Part shown: piece by piece, positions 38,836 to 47,346 of the stretch | Numbering within the stretch: position 1 is the stretch's first letter | How the letters are laid out: each line of letters starts with the position of its first letter | NCBI RefSeq assembly: GCF_039534975.1 | Contig: NZ_BAAAWH010000001.1 | Span: 124,001-188,000, forward strand | Origin: Microbacterium terregens | GTDB taxonomy: Bacteria > Actinomycetota > Actinomycetes > Actinomycetales > Microbacteriaceae | Direction of reading: 5' to 3' | Length of the DNA: 64,000 nucleotides | The notes under the pieces: generated by a model | What the model was told of the DNA's origin: nothing | What the model saw: only the letters and a program-made list of their open reading frames with translations | The model's database searches: none | Program-made: the position numbers and the translations under genes

Positions 38836-39762
38836 TCACCCGAATCCGCACCAGTCGGCGACCCAGGTGAGGATGGCACCGCGCATGTCCTCCGGCGCGG
38901 CCAGTTCGATCTGCCCGGGCTCGCCGTCGAGTTCGACCTCGACGGTGAAGATCGTCCCGCGCTTGTCCTCCTGCACCGCGTGCGGGTCGCAGCGCAGCGG
39001 CACGAGCGGAAGATGCACTTCGATCGGTGCGGACGCCGCGGCGACCGAGACGCCGAGCGGGAACGTATCGGCGGTGCTGCCCGGGGTCGCCGCGAACGTC
39101 AGCAGGTTGGTCGTCTGGATGCCGACGACCTCCACCGCGCCGCGGCCGGTGGGCGCGATCTCGAGCACGAGATCCGCGGGTCGGCCCGCGGGTGACGGGG
39201 TGAAGGACGCGAGACTGAGGGACGCGGCATCCGACACCGCCTCCGCCCGGCACTCCCGCTCGTGGAGCGGGCCGAGGAAGTCGAGCGGGTCGTCGATCGG
39301 CGCCTCGGCCTGGGCGTCGGTGCCCGCGGTGGAGTACGCGAACTGCACGGTGCTGTCAGCGTCGTCGGGCGCTGTGCACTCCACCGCCGGGAGCTGGACG
39401 CGGATGTCGACGGTTGCTCCGGCGCGCACGAGCGAGTCGCGGTTCAGCACGCGCGCGGCCGGGGTGGTGAAGCGCGGGTCGAGCACCGCGACCGCCCCGA
39501 CCGTCAGATCCTCGTCGGCGTCGTTGCGCACCTGGACCTGCGCCTGCCGCGCCGCGACGTCGGATCGCAGCTGCACGAGCTGCACCGTGACGCCCGCCGG
39601 AAGGCCCGCCGGCGCGGTGGCGTCCGGGCTCGCCGTCTGGGTGCAGCCCGCGAGCAGGACGAGCGCGACGACGGATGCCGCACTCAGGCCGCATCGACGC
39701 ACGCCGTCCGCGCGCACGACGTGTCGCGGCATCCCGTCCGCGCGCACGACGTGTCGCGGCAT
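38836..39762 (-). CDS. Putative lipoprotein of unknown function
   Basis: The 308-residue precursor has the lipobox LAGC after a hydrophobic stretch (SAASVVALVL), so it is probably lipidated and surface exposed. The mature part has Cys pairs (PAVECTAPDDAD; HERECRAEA; LRCDPHAV; ADWCGFG) and a beta-rich look. The start at 39762 is preferred for the GAAGGG site 8 nt upstream; it gives an unusually long n-region of about 20 residues because the start region is a tandem duplication (MPRHVVRADG twice). Starts at 39732 or 39702 would shorten it. Confidence 0.7.
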   Translation of the reverse strand: MPRHVVRADGMPRHVVRADGVRRCGLSAASVVALVLLAGCTQTASPDATAPAGLPAGVTVQLVQLRSDVAARQAQVQVRNDADEDLTVGAVAVLDPRFTTPAARVLNRDSLVRAGATVDIRVQLPAVECTAPDDADSTVQFAYSTAGTDAQAEAPIDDPLDFLGPLHERECRAEAVSDAASLSLASFTPSPAGRPADLVLEIAPTGRGAVEVVGIQTTNLLTFAATPGSTADTFPLGVSVAAASAPIEVHLPLVPLRCDPHAVQEDKRGTIFTVEVELDGEPGQIELAAPEDMRGAILTWVADWCGFG

Positions 39763-39771
39763 CCCGTCCGC
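39704..39771. repeat. 30-bp tandem duplication at lipoprotein start
   Basis: Two perfect 30-bp copies (39704-39733 and 39734-39763) and the first 8 nt of a third. The duplication includes an in-frame ATG each time, so the encoded 10-residue unit occurs twice at the N-terminus. Confidence 0.9.
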
Positions 39772-39785
39772 CCTTCTCCCCTTCG

Positions 39786-39846
39786 GTTCACTTGCCCCAG
39801 ATGTACACCGAATCCGGCTCTGCGTGTACATCCAGGGCAAGCGAAC
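39786..39846. repeat. Long imperfect inverted repeat (element A), possible terminator
   Basis: Arms of 23 nt (39786-39808 and 39824-39846) match at 20 positions around a 15-nt loop; the left arm begins GTTCACTTGCCC and ends GTACAC. It lies 27 nt after the stop of the enolase-family gene on its coding strand, with no T-run. Its left arm is shared with element B at 54287. Confidence 0.75.
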
Positions 39847-39873
39847 AGGATGGGGAGGCACGCACGGCGCGAC

Positions 39874-41007
39874 CTACCGCCGCACGACCTCGCGCAGCAC
39901 CGTGAAGTCCTCCAGCGCGACCGGGTCGATCTCGACGCCGAGACCCGCGCCGGTCGGCACGCGAACGTGTCCGTCCTCGAGCACCGCCGGCTCGGTCACG
40001 ATGTCGCGCGCGTAGAAGCGGTTCGAGGCCGACACGTCGCCGGGAAGCGTGAAACCCGGCAGCGCGGCGAGCGCCGCGTTCGCGGCCCGCCCGATCCCGG
40101 TCTCCAGCATGCCGCCGCACCACACCGGGATGCCGGCATCCAGGCACAGGTCGTGGATGCGCACCGCCTCGAGGTAGCCACCCACCCGTCCGGCCTTGAT
40201 GTTGATGACGGATGCCGCGCCCAGAGCGAGCGCGTCGACGGCGGCCTTCTCGGACACGATCGACTCGTCCAAGCACACCGGGGTCCGCAGATGCCGGGCC
40301 AGTGTCGCATGATCGACGAGGTCGTCCTCCTGCAGCGGCTGCTCGATCAGGAGCAGATCGAAGCGGTCCAACTCGGCGAGGGTGTCGACATCGGCCAGCG
40401 TGTAGGCCGAGTTCGCGTCGACCTGCAGCGGGATCGGGCCGAACGCGTCCCGCACCGCAGCGGTCTCGGCGACATCGCGGCCCGGTTTGATCTTGATCTT
40501 GATGCGCACGTACCCCTCATCGAGGTATCCGCGGACGACCTCGACGAGCGCGACCGGGTCGCGCTGGATTCCCACCGACACCCCCGACGGAACCCGATCC
40601 CGCACGGCGCCGAGGTACTCGCCGAACGCCCGCCCCTCGCTGCGCAGCGCCGCATCCAGCACCGCGAGTTCGATGCCGGCCTTGGCCATCCGGTGTCCGA
40701 TGAACGGGCCGAGCACGCCGGCCACCTCTTCGGGTGCCAGCGTGTGCCGGTCCAGAAGCGCGGGGATCAGCCAGCGCAGCGCGGCGTCCCAGGCTCCCTG
40801 CGTGTACTCGCTCGAGTACAGCGGCGCCGCACCCGTGACGATCTCGCCCCATCCTTCGCCGCCGGCCGCGAGCGCGCGGACGATGATGACCTCGCGCACG
40901 GTCTCGGTGCCGAACGAGGTCGTGAACGGTGAGACGAGCGGGATCTGCAGGACGCGGAGCTCGAAACCCTCGAGCGTGACGGTGGCAGCGGGTCGGGCGA
41001 TGGGCAT
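39874..41007 (-). CDS. Enolase-superfamily o-succinylbenzoate synthase / N-succinylamino-acid racemase
   Basis: The 377-residue muconate-lactonising-subgroup enzyme has all catalytic features: the KxK pair (K172, K174 in RIKIKIKPG), metal ligands D197 (VDANSAY), E222 (LLIEQPL) and D247 (CLDESI), and the general base K271 (NIKAGRVGG). Family members make o-succinylbenzoate in menaquinone synthesis, or racemise N-succinylamino acids, or both. With a GNAT-acyltransferase gene close by and no other men genes, racemase function is favoured but not proven. The ATG at 41007 is assumed. Confidence 0.83.
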   Translation of the reverse strand: MPIARPAATVTLEGFELRVLQIPLVSPFTTSFGTETVREVIIVRALAAGGEGWGEIVTGAAPLYSSEYTQGAWDAALRWLIPALLDRHTLAPEEVAGVLGPFIGHRMAKAGIELAVLDAALRSEGRAFGEYLGAVRDRVPSGVSVGIQRDPVALVEVVRGYLDEGYVRIKIKIKPGRDVAETAAVRDAFGPIPLQVDANSAYTLADVDTLAELDRFDLLLIEQPLQEDDLVDHATLARHLRTPVCLDESIVSEKAAVDALALGAASVINIKAGRVGGYLEAVRIHDLCLDAGIPVWCGGMLETGIGRAANAALAALPGFTLPGDVSASNRFYARDIVTEPAVLEDGHVRVPTGAGLGVEIDPVALEDFTVLREVVRR

Positions 41008-41283
41008 GCGCCCAGGGTAGTGCGGGCGCCCGTGCGGATCAGGGGGCGAACGCGGCGTCGCGACGGACCGGGACGAATGTCGCGCGACGACGACGCGGCT
41101 GCTGCCTGCGCGGAAAGCGGCGATGGAGCGCTTCCGCGACCCTGCCGATGTATCCACGCATCTCTGCCTCCTCTGCGCCGCGTCAACGCGACTTCTCCAG
41201 CGAAGAGTGGGGGCCCGCCGCCCAGATACATGCTCAGCCGAACGGATCGAGCAGCGCATGGCGCGGTTGCGTGCTGAGGGGCT
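41008..41283. other. Intergenic region upstream of the racemase-like gene
   Basis: This stretch, with the repeats that follow to 41380, separates two minus-strand genes. The only open frame worth noting is on the plus strand at 41123-41329; it ends with RMARLRAEGLVTPEGDLAAP, faintly similar to the C-terminal tails of Phd-type antitoxins. It has no clear start signal and overlaps a hairpin, so I do not call it a gene. Confidence 0.5.
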
Positions 41284-41331
41284 GGTCACCCCTGAGGGCG
41301 ATCTGGCGGCCCCCGGCCCTCAGGAGTGACC
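41284..41331. terminator. Inverted repeat downstream of cyclase gene (element E)
   Basis: Arms GGTCACCCCTGAGGG (41284-41298) and CCCTCAGGAGTGACC (41317-41331) differ at one position around an 18-nt loop. It lies about 50 nt beyond the cyclase stop on the minus strand and could terminate that transcript. No T-run follows. Confidence 0.6.
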
Positions 41332-41345
41332 ACACCCTCGGGAAC

Positions 41346-41403
41346 GAACGCCCCGTCACCCGATCTCGGCGAACGCCCCGTCACCCGATCTCGGCGAACG
41401 CCC
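41346..41403. repeat. 25-bp tandem duplication spanning cyclase stop codon
   Basis: Two perfect 25-bp copies (41346-41370, 41371-41395) plus 8 nt of a third. The unit contains the cyclase stop codon and its preceding codons, so the 3' end of the gene is duplicated. Confidence 0.9.
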
Positions 41404-42292
41404 GCACGGGAAATGTCCCGAACCCCTCGACGGCGGGCGGGGCGGCGGTGAATCGGGCGCCACGTGCGGGCACCTCGCCGAGGTTCGTGAGGTGCTCGAC
41501 CACGTGCACCCCCGCACCGAGCAGCAGCGAATGCGCCGGACGCTCGCCGCCCGACTCGGTGTCGTCGATGTTGACCGAGTCGATCCCGACCAGCGCGGCG
41601 CCCGCCTCGACGAGCCACTGCGCGCCCTCGCCGGTCAGGAACGGAGCTCCGGAGCCGTACTCCGGCTGCCCGAACCAGCGATCCCAGCCGGTGTGCAGCA
41701 GCACCGCGGCGCCCCGCACGTCGCGGTCGGCGAGCATCTCGGGCCGGATGCCCCGGTTCGCGGCATCCCACGCGTCCTCGAGGTGGAAGACCTCCGCCCG
41801 CAGCCCCACGAGGCTCGACAGCTCGAGTCCGGCGAGGTCGGTGCCGCCGGCGTAGCGATGGAAGGGACTGTCGAGGTACGTGCCCGTGTTGCCGATCATC
41901 GTGAGGATGTCCATCGCGAATTCCGTGCCGGGCGCGTACTTCGCGCGTGAATCCTCGCGTGTCAGGTGCGGGGTGATGGTCGGGGCGGGCAGGCCGGGGT
42001 ACGTCACGAGGCCGGCGCGGATCGGGTGGCTGAGGTCGACGATGCGATGCGGCCGGTGAGGATCGACCGCCTCCACGCCCCGGCTGCCGCGGTGCGGCTC
42101 TTCCACGATCCGCACGTCGCTGATCGCGACCGAACCGACGAGGGCAAGACCCAGGTGCGAGACGAGCAGCAACTCGAGGTCGTCCGACGAGATGTCGGCC
42201 GACGACACATCGAGTCGGAATCCCTCACCGCGCAGTCCACCCCCATTGGCGAAGCGGATGTCGAAGTCGAAGTGGGCGCGGTAGTCGGGCAT
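41381..42292 (-). CDS. Cyclase-family (kynurenine-formamidase-like) metal-dependent hydrolase
   Basis: The 303-residue protein has an N-terminal part of about 75 residues not seen in minimal members, then the cyclase domain from IVDLSHPIRAGLVTYPG. The metal site motif reads NTGTYLDSPFHRY, where the more common motif is HxGTHxDxPxH, so a Tyr replaces one His. Other blocks are VLLHTGWDRW and GIDSVNIDD with HSLLLGAGVHVVEHL. Members hydrolyse amides or cyclise; the substrate here is unknown. The 3' end is in a 25-bp tandem duplication. Start at 42304 also possible. Confidence 0.8.
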   Translation of the reverse strand: MPDYRAHFDFDIRFANGGGLRGEGFRLDVSSADISSDDLELLLVSHLGLALVGSVAISDVRIVEEPHRGSRGVEAVDPHRPHRIVDLSHPIRAGLVTYPGLPAPTITPHLTREDSRAKYAPGTEFAMDILTMIGNTGTYLDSPFHRYAGGTDLAGLELSSLVGLRAEVFHLEDAWDAANRGIRPEMLADRDVRGAAVLLHTGWDRWFGQPEYGSGAPFLTGEGAQWLVEAGAALVGIDSVNIDDTESGGERPAHSLLLGAGVHVVEHLTNLGEVPARGARFTAAPPAVEGFGTFPVRAFAEIG

Positions 42293-42390
42293 GCGGGTCA
42301 GCATAGGGAGCCGGGATGCCGCGTGCCACGGATTCCGCCGAGGTCGGCAGTCGTGCGCCGGCGTGTGGCAGTGCGCGCCCGACCGCGCGC

Positions 42391-43125
42391 CTACCGTCGC
42401 ACGAACAGGTACCCGCGCGCGTCGTCGAAGCCGCCCACAACGAGTCCCTCGCCCAGCCGGGCCAGAAACCCGTCGCGGGTGCGGATACGCCAGACCGCGG
42501 CATCCGTCGGCGCCTCACGGCGCATCGTCTCGATGTCGCGCGGCACCGCCACCGTTGCGACGACGTGCTCGTCGGGCGGCGTCGGAACGGGCGGTGCGGC
42601 GAGCGCCCACGACACCATGAGCCGGTCGGTCTCGTCGCCCCGGTTGACTTCGTCGTCCATGGGTCCGTAGTGATCGACCAGATACTCCGTCACGCGTGCG
42701 CCGAGGACCCGCAGGTTGAAGTGCGCGTTGCGCGCGACGAGCGGATCGAAGGTCCAGGTGATGTGACCGACGTCATGCTCCAACGCCCACTGGCGCTGAT
42801 GACGCTTCAGTACGCGGCCGAGGCCCTGGCTCTGCAGCCCGGGAAGCACGCCGGTGATGTGGGAGTGCATCGAGCGCGACGCCGGCGCCGCGAAGAAGGC
42901 GATGGATGCCCCCACCATCCGCTCACCGTCATAGAGGCCGACCACGTAGTTGCCGGAGTGCTCCAGCGCACGGATGAGGTTCGGCGGCATCGCATCACGA
43001 TCGCCCGCCCACACTCGGCGCAGGACGACCTCGGCCTCCTGGATCTGCGCGATCGTCTCGAGCGGCCGGATCTCGATGCCAGGCGGGAGAGGTTCGGATG
43101 CCGTGTCCCGATCGTCGTGTGCCAT
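42391..43125 (-). CDS. GNAT-family N-acyltransferase
   Basis: The 244-residue GNAT protein has IEIRPLETIAQIQEAEVVLRRVW at the N-terminus, strand-rich YVVGLYDGERMVGASIAFF, and the acyl-CoA-binding HITGVLPGLQSQGLGRVLKRHQRQWA segment (Q/RxxGxG/A-type). The later part has HITWTFDPLVARNAHFNLRVLGARV, typical of the family that neighbours N-succinylamino-acid racemases. In such clusters the GNAT succinylates D-amino acids, which the racemase then converts. It stands with the cyclase and racemase genes on the same strand (98-nt and longer gaps). The ATG at 43125 is used. Confidence 0.82.
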   Translation of the reverse strand: MAHDDRDTASEPLPPGIEIRPLETIAQIQEAEVVLRRVWAGDRDAMPPNLIRALEHSGNYVVGLYDGERMVGASIAFFAAPASRSMHSHITGVLPGLQSQGLGRVLKRHQRQWALEHDVGHITWTFDPLVARNAHFNLRVLGARVTEYLVDHYGPMDDEVNRGDETDRLMVSWALAAPPVPTPPDEHVVATVAVPRDIETMRREAPTDAAVWRIRTRDGFLARLGEGLVVGGFDDARGYLFVRR

Positions 43126-43204
43126 GGGCTCAGTCTGCCGCGCGCGATGCGTCCGCGGGAGGCCGGCGGTCCGGGGTCCGCCCGTGCGCGGATAGCCTGA
43201 AGTG

Positions 43205-44647
43205 ATGAGATCGGATGAGGACGACCGCAGGCGCCTCACCCGAATGCCCCGGCAGGGGGCCATCGTCGCGGTCCTGGCCGTTGCCGGCCTGTGCTCCTCG
43301 TTCATGTTCACACTGGTCGTGCCGATCCAGGCGCGACTGCCCGAGCTGCTGAACGCGAGCCGCGAGGACACCGCGTGGGTGGTCACCTCGACCCTGCTCG
43401 CCGCGGCCGTGATCACCCCGATCGCCGGACGACTGGGCGACATGTACGGCAAACGGCGGATCGTCCTGGTGCTGATGGCCGTGATGATCACCGGCTCGGT
43501 CATCGCCGCCCTGTCGACCGGAATCGTCGGCGTCATCATCGGTCGCGCACTCCAGGGCGCCGTCACCGGCGTCATCCCGCTCGGCATCGCGATCCTCCGC
43601 GACGTGCTGCACGAGAAGCGGGTCGACTCGGCGATCGCGCTGATCAGCGCGACCCTCGGCGTCGGCGGGGCCCTCGGCCTGCCGATCAGCGCACTGATCA
43701 CGGAGCGCAGCGACTGGCATCTGCTCTTCTGGTTCGCGGCCGGCCTCGGCACCCTCGTCTTCGTGCTCGTCCTGTGGATCGTGCCGGTGAGCGTGCTGCG
43801 CACCGCGGGTCGCTTCGACTTCATCGGCGCCGCCGGACTCGCGGTCGGTCTGATCGGCATCCTGCTCGCGATCTCACGGGGCAACGAATGGGGCTGGGGA
43901 TCCCCCGCCACACTCGCCACGGGTCTCGGCGGGCTCGTCGTCCTGCTGGCGTGGGGGTGGTTCGAGCTGCGCATCCCGGAACCGCTGCTGGATCTGCGCG
44001 TCGCCGCGCGCCCGGCGGTGCTGCTGACCAACATCGCCTCGGTCGCGATGGGGTTCTCGCTGTTCGCCTCGAACGTCATCTACCCGCAGATCCTGGAGCT
44101 GCCGGTTGCCACGGGCGCGGGCTTCGGACTGTCGCTTCTGGCCGCGAGCTTCATCATCATGCCCTCCGGAATCGTGATGATGGTGCTCTCCCCGGTCGCC
44201 GGTCGCCTCTCGCGCCGCACCGGGCCGAAGCTGCTGCTGGTGATCGGAGCCATCGCGATCGTCATCGCCTACGGCTTCACCCTGCTCTTCTCCTCCGAGG
44301 TGTGGCACATCCTGGTCGCGAACCTTCTGATCGGCGTGGGCATCGGTTTCGGCTTCGCCTCCATGCCCATGCTGATCATGCGCTCGGTTCCGCAGAGCGA
44401 GACAGGCGCCTCCAACGGACTGAACGCGCTGTTCCGGTCGCTGGGAACCAGCTCGGCGGCCGCGGTGGTCGGTGCGGTGCTGGCCAGCTATTCGGTGGAA
44501 TTCGAGGGGGCGCGGGTGCCGACCGAGACGGGCTTCACGCTGTCGTTCATCCTCGGCGGGACGGCCGCCGTCATCGCGCTCGTCGTCGCGCTCTTCATCC
44601 CCGCCAAACGCGCGCCGCAGGAACGGCACCCCTCCCTTCGCGACTGA
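43205..44647 (+). CDS. MFS transporter (drug:H+ antiporter-like)
   Basis: The 480-residue major-facilitator protein has a run of about 13-14 hydrophobic segments. The loop-2 motif GRLGDMYGKRRIVL is the diagnostic GxLaDrxGrkxxl. After helix five, LGVGGALGLPISA resembles antiporter motif C. The arrangement is that of multidrug or organic-acid DHA2-type exporters. A GTG three bases upstream is possible as start. The upstream GNAT gene is divergent, and a peptide transporter follows 20 nt downstream and may be co-transcribed. Confidence 0.87.
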   Translation: MRSDEDDRRRLTRMPRQGAIVAVLAVAGLCSSFMFTLVVPIQARLPELLNASREDTAWVVTSTLLAAAVITPIAGRLGDMYGKRRIVLVLMAVMITGSVIAALSTGIVGVIIGRALQGAVTGVIPLGIAILRDVLHEKRVDSAIALISATLGVGGALGLPISALITERSDWHLLFWFAAGLGTLVFVLVLWIVPVSVLRTAGRFDFIGAAGLAVGLIGILLAISRGNEWGWGSPATLATGLGGLVVLLAWGWFELRIPEPLLDLRVAARPAVLLTNIASVAMGFSLFASNVIYPQILELPVATGAGFGLSLLAASFIIMPSGIVMMVLSPVAGRLSRRTGPKLLLVIGAIAIVIAYGFTLLFSSEVWHILVANLLIGVGIGFGFASMPMLIMRSVPQSETGASNGLNALFRSLGTSSAAAVVGAVLASYSVEFEGARVPTETGFTLSFILGGTAAVIALVVALFIPAKRAPQERHPSLRD

Positions 44648-44667
44648 GTGAGGAATAGCCTGGCGCC

Positions 44668-46203
44668 ATGAGCACTGACGACGGCGTCGAGCAGGTCCCC
44701 GTCGGCCCCCCGGACGGCGGGTCGCAGCCCACCACGGATGTCGACACTGCGGCGGATGGCGGTGCCGATCACGACACCCGATTCTTCGGCCAGCCCTGGG
44801 CGCTGGCGCACGTGTTCGGCGTCGAGATGTGGGAGCGGTTCAGCTTCTACGGCATGCAGGGCATCCTGCTCATCTACATGTACTACTCTGTCGCCGAGGG
44901 CGGTCTGGGGATGCCGGAGGCGATCGCCACGGGCATCGTGGGCGCCTATGGCGGGGCGGTGTACCTCTCCACCATCCTGGGCGCGTGGCTCGCGGACCGC
45001 CTCTTCGGGTCGGAGCGCGTGCTGTTCGTCAGCGCGATCGTGATCATGTGCGGGCACATCGCGCTCGCGCTGGTGCCCGGATACTGGGGTCTCGGCATCG
45101 GACTCGTGCTGGTGGCGGTCGGTTCGGGCGGCCTGAAGGCCAACGCGACCTCGGTCGTCGGGACCCTCTACAAAGAGGATGATCCGCGACGGGATGCCGG
45201 CTTCTCCCTGTTCTATCTCGGCATCAACCTCGGCGCGTTCTTCGGTCCCCTGCTGACCGGTCTGCTCCAGTCGACGTGGGGATTCCACTGGGGCTTCGCT
45301 CTCGCGGCCGTCGGTATGGGGCTGGGGCTGCTGCAGTATTCGTTCGGCCGCAAGCAGCTGCCCGCGGCATCCCGTGCCGTTCCCAACCCGTTGCCACCCG
45401 CGCGCTATGGTCCGGTCATCGGCATCGCGATCGCGGCGGTCGTCGTCGTCGTGATTCTCGTGCTCGTCGGGGTGATCCGGGCCGACAACCTCGCCGGTGT
45501 CGTGATCATCGCGACGATCGTGGCAGCCATCGCCTACTTCGCGGTGATCCTCTCCAGCCGCCGGATCACATCCGTCGAGCGGTCGCGCGTCTTCGGCTTC
45601 ATCCCGCTGTTCATCGTCAGCGTCGGATTCTGGTCGCTGTACCAGCAGCAGTTCACCGTGCTGACCGTGTACTCCGACAAGCGCCTCGACCGCACGATCT
45701 TCGGCTGGGAGATGCCGGTCTCATGGGTCCAGTCGATCAACCCGGTGTTCATCATCGTGCTCTCGGGCGTCTTCGCCGCGCTGTGGACCAAGCTCGGCAC
45801 CCGCCAGCCGTCGACGCCGATCAAGTTCGGGCTCGGCTCCATCATCATGGGGGCGGCGTTCCTGCTGTTCCTGCCGTGGGCGAACGGCGCGCCCAACAGC
45901 ACGCCGCTGCTGGCGATCATCGGCATCCTGCTCGTCTTCACGATCGCCGAGCTGCTCATCTCGCCGGTGGGGCTGTCGGTGACCACCAAGCTCGCGCCCA
46001 AGGTGTTCCACACGCAGATGATCGCGCTGTTCTTCTTGTCCGTCGCGCTCGGGACGGCGCTGGCCGGCTGGCTCGCCCAGTTCTACGACCCCGAGAACGA
46101 AGTGCCGTACTTCACGTTCCTCGGCTTCGTCGCGATCGGGCTCGGGGCCGCGCTGCTGTTCGCGGTGAAGCCGGTGCTGGCGCTCATGAAGGGCGTTCGC
46201 TGA
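44668..46203 (+). CDS. Proton-dependent oligopeptide transporter (POT/PTR family)
   Basis: The 511-residue transporter has a polar N-terminal region and then the POT hallmark EMWERFSFYGMQGILLIYM (ExxERFxYY in helix 1). It continues with GAWLADRLFGSERV and VAVGSGGLKANATSVVG, FSLFYLGINLGAFFGPLLTG (PTR2 signature) and PVGLSVTTKLAPKVF. About 12-14 transmembrane segments are present. It imports di- and tripeptides with protons. The stop lies a few bases from a convergent regulator gene. Confidence 0.92.
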   Translation: MSTDDGVEQVPVGPPDGGSQPTTDVDTAADGGADHDTRFFGQPWALAHVFGVEMWERFSFYGMQGILLIYMYYSVAEGGLGMPEAIATGIVGAYGGAVYLSTILGAWLADRLFGSERVLFVSAIVIMCGHIALALVPGYWGLGIGLVLVAVGSGGLKANATSVVGTLYKEDDPRRDAGFSLFYLGINLGAFFGPLLTGLLQSTWGFHWGFALAAVGMGLGLLQYSFGRKQLPAASRAVPNPLPPARYGPVIGIAIAAVVVVVILVLVGVIRADNLAGVVIIATIVAAIAYFAVILSSRRITSVERSRVFGFIPLFIVSVGFWSLYQQQFTVLTVYSDKRLDRTIFGWEMPVSWVQSINPVFIIVLSGVFAALWTKLGTRQPSTPIKFGLGSIIMGAAFLLFLPWANGAPNSTPLLAIIGILLVFTIAELLISPVGLSVTTKLAPKVFHTQMIALFFLSVALGTALAGWLAQFYDPENEVPYFTFLGFVAIGLGAALLFAVKPVLALMKGVR

Positions 46204-46208
46204 GCGGC

Positions 46209-46856
46209 TCAGCCGCCCAAGTCGATGAGGCAGAGGTCGGGCTGCACGAACGGCAGCAGCCGCCCGCGCGGCGATCCGTCGTCATCGCCCTGATCTCCCG
46301 CGAGGATCTGCTCCACGAGACCCTGGTGCACCGAGCAGATCACGTCGGAGTGCCGCCGCGCCGCGTCGCGGAAGGGGCAGGCTCGCAGCTGGACGATCTC
46401 GCCGTCGCGTCTCGGATCGAAGCCCAGCCCGTCGAGCACGTCCATCAGCACGGCTCCGCTGTCACCGGGTGCCGCGCCTACGAGCCCGCGACCCCATGAC
46501 CTTCCCGCTTCGACGGCCCGCCCGCGCCCGCCGTCGTCATCGCCACGTGCGAACGCCGTCGCGAGCGTGTCGATGAGCTGCTCCTGCGCGCTCCGGTCGC
46601 GCGTGGCATCTCCCACCGCGGCGAACAGCATGCGGGGCCGTCCCCGCCGCTTCTGCACATCGGCGGAGCGGCGCACGAGGCGCGCCTCGCAGAGGTGCTC
46701 CAGATGGAAGCGCACCGTCGTGACGTGAAGGCCGAGTTCCGCGGCGATCGCGTGCGCGTCCCGCGGAGCGGGCGAGCGGGTCAGCGCGTCCAGCACCCGC
46801 CGGCGCGCGGGCGATGCCAGCGCCGAGTAGTACGCGGCGTCGGCCCCGTCATCCAC
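46209..46856 (-). CDS. ArsR/SufR-like HTH regulator with C-terminal Cys motif
   Basis: The 215-residue protein has an N-terminal winged helix (YYSALASPARRRVLDALTRSP, AHAIAAELGLHVTTVRFHLEHLCEARLVRR). The C-terminal sensor-like domain has LRACPFRDAARRHSDVICSVHQGLVEQIL and LCLIDL, a series of cysteines and a His that recalls SufR-type iron-sulfur or NO-sensing regulators. The GTG start at 46856 is chosen for a GAGGGAAC site. It lies 20 nt after the globin gene, so the two are likely co-transcribed and the regulator may sense the globin's ligand (inference). Confidence 0.78.
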   Translation of the reverse strand: MDDGADAAYYSALASPARRRVLDALTRSPAPRDAHAIAAELGLHVTTVRFHLEHLCEARLVRRSADVQKRRGRPRMLFAAVGDATRDRSAQEQLIDTLATAFARGDDDGGRGRAVEAGRSWGRGLVGAAPGDSGAVLMDVLDGLGFDPRRDGEIVQLRACPFRDAARRHSDVICSVHQGLVEQILAGDQGDDDGSPRGRLLPFVQPDLCLIDLGG

Positions 46857-46876
46857 GGGTTCGTTCCCTCGTCCGC

Positions 46877-47329
46877 TCACGGCGCGACCGAACCCCCGAG
46901 AGTCGCTGACTCGGCCTCGAATTCTCCGCGGTTGCGGATCGTCTCGAACTGACTCGCCGACCCGCCCTTCATTCGGCGATGCATCGACCCGGCGATACGG
47001 GTTGCCTGCACTTTGGCCAGCTCCGCCTTCTCGCCCGCGAACGACTCGTCCACCGCGGAGACCCACAGCGCCAGCCAGCGCTCGAAGTGCTGCTCGGTCA
47101 ACGGAAATCGGCCGTTCAGTGCGAGATGCACCTGGAGCGCATTGCGCCGGTAGGTGCCGGCGCGGAACAGCACCGTCTCCCAGAAGTCGCACATGATCGG
47201 CAGGTGGTGCGCGAGATCCATCTTGGCGACATCGGTGAAGATCGGGCCGATCTGCGGGTCCAGGAACGCACGGTGGTAGAACGCCTCGACCAGCGCGGAG
47301 ACATCGTCCCGGCCTTCAAGATCTCGCAC
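46877..47329 (-). CDS. Group III truncated haemoglobin
   Basis: The 150-residue globin has FYHRAFLDPQIGPIFTDVA, the FWETVLFRAGTYRRNALQVHLAL stretch containing the likely proximal His, and HFERWLALWVSAVDESF with the conserved G-helix Trp. These features fit group III truncated haemoglobins, a class linked to oxygen or nitric oxide handling. The GTG start has no strong site. The regulator gene follows on the same strand 20 nt away. Confidence 0.86.
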   Translation of the reverse strand: MRDLEGRDDVSALVEAFYHRAFLDPQIGPIFTDVAKMDLAHHLPIMCDFWETVLFRAGTYRRNALQVHLALNGRFPLTEQHFERWLALWVSAVDESFAGEKAELAKVQATRIAGSMHRRMKGGSASQFETIRNRGEFEAESATLGGSVAP

Positions 47330-47346
47330 GCCACCACTCTAGATGA

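Noticed and set aside
41387..44629. Long minus-strand frame opposite the MFS gene
   Set aside because: The coding signal belongs to the plus-strand transporter; the opposite frame has no recognisable domain.
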